From NCBI GenBank assembly GCA_002381155.1, contig DFQX01000020.1, positions 1-9,630 of the forward strand: a stretch of DNA of 9,630 nt, in the 5' to 3' direction. Made by a program: the position numbers and the translations under genes. The notes under the pieces were generated by a model, which was given only the letters and a program-made list of their open reading frames with translations, was not told where the DNA came from and searched no databases. The DNA comes from Flavobacteriaceae bacterium UBA3478 (GTDB lineage Bacteria > Bacteroidota > Bacteroidia > Flavobacteriales > Flavobacteriaceae). Below, piece by piece: positions 6,880 through 9,630 of this stretch; position 1 is the stretch's first letter, and each line of letters opens with the position of its first letter.

Positions 6880-7166
6880 GAAAAGACAAAGAACAAAGTC
6901 TTAGCGAGGTACTCAGGCAGTTTATAGAGACCAATAAACTTGAAAAGGGCCTTACAGAGGCAGAGGTGATTAGACTATGGCCAGAGATTATGGGGCCCGG
7001 CGTGGCTAATTACACAAAAAATATTCAATTCTCTAAAGGGGTACTAAAGGTGTACTTGAGTTCAGCAGTACTGCGAGAAGAACTACTGTTTGGTAGAAAA
7101 AAAATAATCGCCATGTACAATGAAGCACTAAATGGCGATTATATCAAGTCGGTATTACTAGTTTGA
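6876..7166 (+). CDS. DUF721 / DciA-like protein, probable replicative helicase partner
   Basis: This 96-residue protein carries the compact DUF721 core: LWPEIMGPGVANYT (34-47), then a strand pair (SKGVLKVYLSSAVLREEL, 53-70), then a helix FGRKKIIAMYNEAL (72-85) and a short final strand (IKSVLLV). DciA proteins of this family bind the replicative helicase DnaB and help it load in bacteria that lack DnaC or DnaI. Whether the short Bacteroidota versions do this is inferred from the family. It overlaps recF by 4 nt (ATGA). A recF-DUF721 pair is also seen near dnaA-dnaN in actinobacteria, which fits a replication role. The TGA is only 4 nt from the stop of the convergent ndk gene. There is no signal peptide or membrane helix. 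Confidence 0.85.
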   Translation: MRKDKEQSLSEVLRQFIETNKLEKGLTEAEVIRLWPEIMGPGVANYTKNIQFSKGVLKVYLSSAVLREELLFGRKKIIAMYNEALNGDYIKSVLLV

Positions 7167-7170
7167 CAAC

Positions 7171-7590
7171 CTAGAAGATTTCTCTTCCGGAGAAGTGAAA
7201 TGCGCATTCGATAGCAGCATTTTCATCGCTATCTGAACCATGGATCGCGTTCTCACCAATAGATTTCGCAAAGGCTTTGCGAATGGTACCTTCTGCAGCT
7301 TCTGCGGGGTTGGTAGATCCGATTAAAATTCTGAAATCTTCAACCGCGTTGTCTTTTTCAAGAATAGCAGCTACGATAGGGCCGCTACTCATAAATTCAA
7401 CTAATTCTCCATAGAACGGACGCTCAGCATGAACCGCATAGAAAAGTTCAGCATCGCGCTTACTTAACTGCGTATACTTCATCGCAGCAATGCGAAAACC
7501 TGCAGCGTTAATACGTTCTAGAATAGCCCCGATGTGACCTGCTTTAACAGCATCTGGCTTAATCATTGTAAAAGTTCTAGTTCCAGACAT
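7171..7590 (-). CDS. ndk: Nucleoside diphosphate kinase
   Basis: This cytosolic enzyme balances nucleoside triphosphate pools by moving the gamma-phosphate from ATP to NDPs through a phosphohistidine. The 139-residue length is standard. Motifs are TFTMIKPDAV (6-15), the FYAVHAERPFYGELVEFMSS region (50-69), GTIRKAF (101-107), and ENAIHGSDS (113-121) with catalytic His117. The ATG at 7590-7588 is followed directly by the conserved first strand. It has its own candidate TAnnTTTG element 22 nt upstream, in the 37-nt gap after the PhoD-like gene, so it may be transcribed independently. It converges with the DciA-like gene with 4 nt between stops. Confidence 0.98.
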   Translation of the reverse strand: MSGTRTFTMIKPDAVKAGHIGAILERINAAGFRIAAMKYTQLSKRDAELFYAVHAERPFYGELVEFMSSGPIVAAILEKDNAVEDFRILIGSTNPAEAAEGTIRKAFAKSIGENAIHGSDSDENAAIECAFHFSGREIF

Positions 7591-7612
7591 GGATTTTCTT
7601 TAAAATTTTCTG

Positions 7613-7620
7613 CAAAAATA
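7613..7620 (-). promoter_or_regulatory. Candidate Bacteroidota -7 promoter element for ndk
   Basis: Read on the minus strand this is TATTTTTG, a perfect TAnnTTTG match, identical in all 8 bases to the element before the TPR gene. It ends 22 nt before the ndk ATG, nearly the same distance as the other copy. About 20 nt upstream is TTC, one base off the expected TTG of the -33 element. It lies inside the 37-nt gap downstream of the PhoD-like gene. Confidence 0.5.
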
Positions 7621-7627
7621 GGTAAAA

Positions 7628-8662
7628 TTAGAACTTAAAAGAATGCTCCTGTAAAACTGCATTACCATTGCCGATCATTCTACCGGTAACCACTCCTTTT
7701 TTCCAATCGATATCAAGAAGTCCATAAGAAGGTACCGAAACCACGTTACCCTCTCTAAGCGCATTAGGCTCTCCACTAAAGTTTTCATAAGAGTGTGTAA
7801 GCCCACTCGAGGTGAAATCAATAATTTCTTTGTCATCAGTTTTAAGCACTGACCATTCAGAGATATGGCGATCACCAGATAAAACCATTACTGGCTGATC
7901 TACTTGGTTTAATAGTGAAATCAATCGCTCACGTTCGTGAGGAAGATTCTGCCACTTTTCATAACCGTGCTCCGATGACAAAAACTGAATACTCGATACA
8001 AGCAAGATAAGATCAGCAGTACTGGTGGTTAATCGATGAGAAAGCCAAATCCACTGAATATCACCCAGCATAGTAGCTGCTTCATCGTAATTGGGATCGT
8101 AACGTCTACCCTCTGTCCCTTTGGTTAAGTCAGATCGAAAATATCTAGTATCCAAAAGAATAACTTCTACCGTATGCCCCTCTGTTTGAATTTGTTCAGA
8201 GTAATATACTCCTTCCTGATCTCTTCTTGAATCGCTCTGTTCTACCTTTAAAAAATTTAGAAAAGCCTCTTGGCTCTTGTCTTTTGCAGAGAAAGTTACC
8301 CCTCCATCATTCATACCATAATCATGGTCATCCCAGGTAGCAAGAATTTTCGAAGACTCTGTTAATTTCCGGTACTCCACATTTTCTAATTGACGACGGT
8401 AATGCTTCTCAATCGTTTCAAAATTATCGCTATCTGCGTAGACAATATCTCCACCCCATATCCATGCTTCTGGCTGTGCCAATAAAACATCGTCCCAAAG
8501 TTCATTGGGTGCATAGGCATTATTACAAGAGCCAAAGGCGATACGGCTCGAATGCGGCTGTATTTCTTCAACAAAAACCAAACTTTCATTGCTTTCAGAT
8601 TTTGGATTTTGCCTGCATGAAACTATTAAAGCAAGGACCAGGTAAGGGAGTTTTTTTATCAT
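7628..8662 (-). CDS. PhoD-like metallophosphatase lipoprotein
   Basis: This 344-residue protein begins with a lipoprotein signal (KK, hydrophobic core, lipobox IVSC with Cys16). The residues after Cys16 (RQNPK) are not acidic, so it lacks the surface-export signal known in some Bacteroidota lipoproteins and probably stays on the periplasmic side; that is inference. The PhoD-type motifs are FGSCNNAY (43-50), WGGDIVYADS (69-78), ATWDDHDYGMND (108-119), LLDTRYFRSDL (169-179) and LSGDRHISEWS (261-271). They supply the Asp, Tyr, Asn, Arg and His ligands of a binuclear metal site for phosphomonoester or phosphodiester cleavage. The true substrate is unknown. It lies between ndk and the DHH gene, 37 nt upstream of ndk, and ends in HSFKF. 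The ATG at 8662-8660 gives the only sensible signal peptide. Confidence 0.88.
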   Translation of the reverse strand: MIKKLPYLVLALIVSCRQNPKSESNESLVFVEEIQPHSSRIAFGSCNNAYAPNELWDDVLLAQPEAWIWGGDIVYADSDNFETIEKHYRRQLENVEYRKLTESSKILATWDDHDYGMNDGGVTFSAKDKSQEAFLNFLKVEQSDSRRDQEGVYYSEQIQTEGHTVEVILLDTRYFRSDLTKGTEGRRYDPNYDEAATMLGDIQWIWLSHRLTTSTADLILLVSSIQFLSSEHGYEKWQNLPHERERLISLLNQVDQPVMVLSGDRHISEWSVLKTDDKEIIDFTSSGLTHSYENFSGEPNALREGNVVSVPSYGLLDIDWKKGVVTGRMIGNGNAVLQEHSFKF

Positions 8663-8739
8663 AAAGAAACGATTTAGAAAGCCTTAAAGCGTCTTTAAAA
8701 GTAGCAAGTTAAAATCAAATTAATTGTATCTTCGAAGTT
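8663..8739. promoter_or_regulatory. Divergent promoter region between the PhoD-like and DHH genes
   Basis: This 77-bp AT-rich gap separates two divergent genes and must hold both start regions unless one is read from outside. On the plus strand TATCTTCG at 8727-8734 matches TAnnTTTG at all fixed bases but one and ends only 5 nt before the DHH ATG, so that mRNA would be leaderless or nearly so. On the minus strand the best match is TACTTTTA (8703 down to 8696), also one fixed base off. Neither has a clear -33 partner at normal spacing. No operator-like palindrome stands out. Confidence 0.35.
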
Positions 8740-9630
8740 ATGAGTTTATTAACGATCGCTGGACTATCAGAGTACCTAGAAACCCCTCAAAACATAGTCA
8801 TCATACCTCATCAAAATCCTGATGGTGATGCTCTTGGGTCGTGTTTAGGTATGTCTCATTTAATGAGAAAATTTGGCCATACCACTACGATATGTTCGCC
8901 CAATGCATTTCCTGATTTTCTCGGCTGGATGCCCGGTGCAAACGAAATTTTACTTGCCGATCAGAATTTAGAAGGATGTAAAAAGGCATTAGATTCAGCG
9001 AGTCTTATTTGTACTCTCGATTTTAATCATTTATCCCGGTGTGGAGTTTTAGGAGAATTCATCGAAAATAGCTCTGTCCCCATTTTAATGGTTGATCATC
9101 ATATCTCGCCATCAGACTACGCCAAATACACGTTCAGCGACACCTCCATGAGCTCTACTTGTGAAATGATTTATCATTTAGCCAAACATTTAAATAGTAC
9201 CGATCAAATCGATTCAGCAATTGCGAATTGCTTATATACAGGGATTATCACGGACACCGGGAATTTCAAATATCCGAGCGCAAACGCAACTACCCTATTA
9301 ATTGCAGCAGACCTTCTCGAAAAAGGAGCGGATAAAACTAAAATTAATGCCCTACTCTTTGAGCAAAGTGAACTGAGTCGATTTAAACTGATGGGCAGGT
9401 GTTTAGACTCCCTGACTTATCTAGAAAATTACCACAGCGTCTATATGATCATTACCGAAGAAGACAAAAAAACTTGCGGATTTAAAAGAGGAGATACTGA
9501 AGAATTTGTGAACTTCGGATTAAGTCTCAAAGGTTGTTGTTTTTCAGTTATTTTCATCGAAAACGCAGAAGATAGCTCAATAAAAATGTCATTCAGATCG
9601 ACGGGAGATTTTGATGTGAATGAATTTGCA
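8740..9630 (+). CDS. nrnA: DHH-family phosphoesterase, NrnA-like oligoribonuclease/PAP phosphatase, cut at right edge
   Basis: The frame opens at ATG 8740 and stays open for 297 codons to the window end, so the C-terminus is missing. The DHH domain motifs are IPHQNPDGDALGS (22-34) with His24, Asp28 and Asp30; TLDFNHLSR (92-100) with Asp94; VDHHISPSDY (118-127), the DHH signature; and GIITDTGNFKYP (168-179) with Asp172. These make the Mn-binding site. The DHHA1 substrate domain begins around 225 and the window stops at KMSFRSTGDFDVNEFA, just before the expected glycine-rich GGGH loop. NrnA-type enzymes degrade short RNAs of 2-5 nt and often dephosphorylate pAp to AMP. The length and motif spacing fit NrnA rather than RecJ, but DHH paralogues can differ in substrate, so the symbol is provisional. 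Confidence 0.85.
   Translation, partial: MSLLTIAGLSEYLETPQNIVIIPHQNPDGDALGSCLGMSHLMRKFGHTTTICSPNAFPDFLGWMPGANEILLADQNLEGCKKALDSASLICTLDFNHLSRCGVLGEFIENSSVPILMVDHHISPSDYAKYTFSDTSMSSTCEMIYHLAKHLNSTDQIDSAIANCLYTGIITDTGNFKYPSANATTLLIAADLLEKGADKTKINALLFEQSELSRFKLMGRCLDSLTYLENYHSVYMIITEEDKKTCGFKRGDTEEFVNFGLSLKGCCFSVIFIENAEDSSIKMSFRSTGDFDVNEFA

Noticed and set aside
7180..7194. Possible terminator hairpin (TTCTC, 5-nt loop, GAGAA) near the ndk stop
   Set aside because: Only five base pairs, mostly A-T, no U-tract on either strand, and it lies within ndk codons for the conserved C-terminus.
8464..8664. Plus-strand open frame opposite the PhoD-like signal peptide region
   Set aside because: It covers the start of a well-supported lipoprotein gene and its product shows no known motif.
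1..9630. Mobile element, CRISPR array, defence island or biosynthetic cluster
   Set aside because: No transposase, integrase, direct-repeat array, terminal inverted repeats or tRNA were found by eye, and the genes form a familiar housekeeping neighbourhood with even composition.

Overview
The window looks like an ordinary chromosomal housekeeping region from a member of the Bacteroidota, most likely Flavobacteriales-like. The reasons are the gene set and order (lepB end, WbqC family, two rhomboids, mutL, a small one-helix protein, ribH, a TPR membrane protein, recF, a DUF721/DciA-like gene, ndk, an nrnA-like DHH phosphoesterase), the low GC content, the absence of clear Shine-Dalgarno sequences before starts, and two perfect copies of the Bacteroidota -7 promoter element TAnnTTTG placed 22-23 nt before start codons. 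I cannot name a genus.

Layout. From 1 to 821 on the + strand lie the C-terminal end of a probable signal peptidase I and a WbqC-family protein, 1 nt apart. From 5700 down to 802 on the - strand is a compact six-gene run: TPR membrane protein, ribH, a 95-residue one-helix protein, mutL, and two different rhomboid proteases. Gaps are 2 nt and 34 nt, then an 8-nt overlap, 3 nt and a 1-nt overlap, so it is probably one transcript. Its last gene overlaps the WbqC gene tail to tail by 20 nt. Divergent from this run, after 93 bp, are recF and the DciA-like gene (4-nt ATGA overlap). These converge with ndk, leaving 4 nt between stop codons. A PhoD-like lipoprotein phosphatase gene lies upstream of ndk on the - strand. 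It is divergent, across 77 bp, from an nrnA-like DHH gene that runs off the right edge.

Biology. The window combines DNA maintenance (MutL mismatch repair, RecF gap repair, DciA-like helicase partner), nucleotide and cofactor metabolism (Ndk, lumazine synthase, NrnA-like nanoRNase/PAP phosphatase) and envelope functions (signal peptidase, rhomboids, TPR anchor protein, PhoD-like lipoprotein). Shared transcription explains the mixture better than a shared pathway does.

I found no mobile element, CRISPR array, tRNA, rRNA, toxin-antitoxin or defence system, and no stretch over 300 bp without a gene. I do not see an undescribed system. The points most worth checking are a MutL whose endonuclease motifs are degenerate, the conserved but uncharacterised 95-residue protein, a PhoD-like gene sitting between ndk and the DHH gene, and the unusually compressed tail-to-tail junctions.
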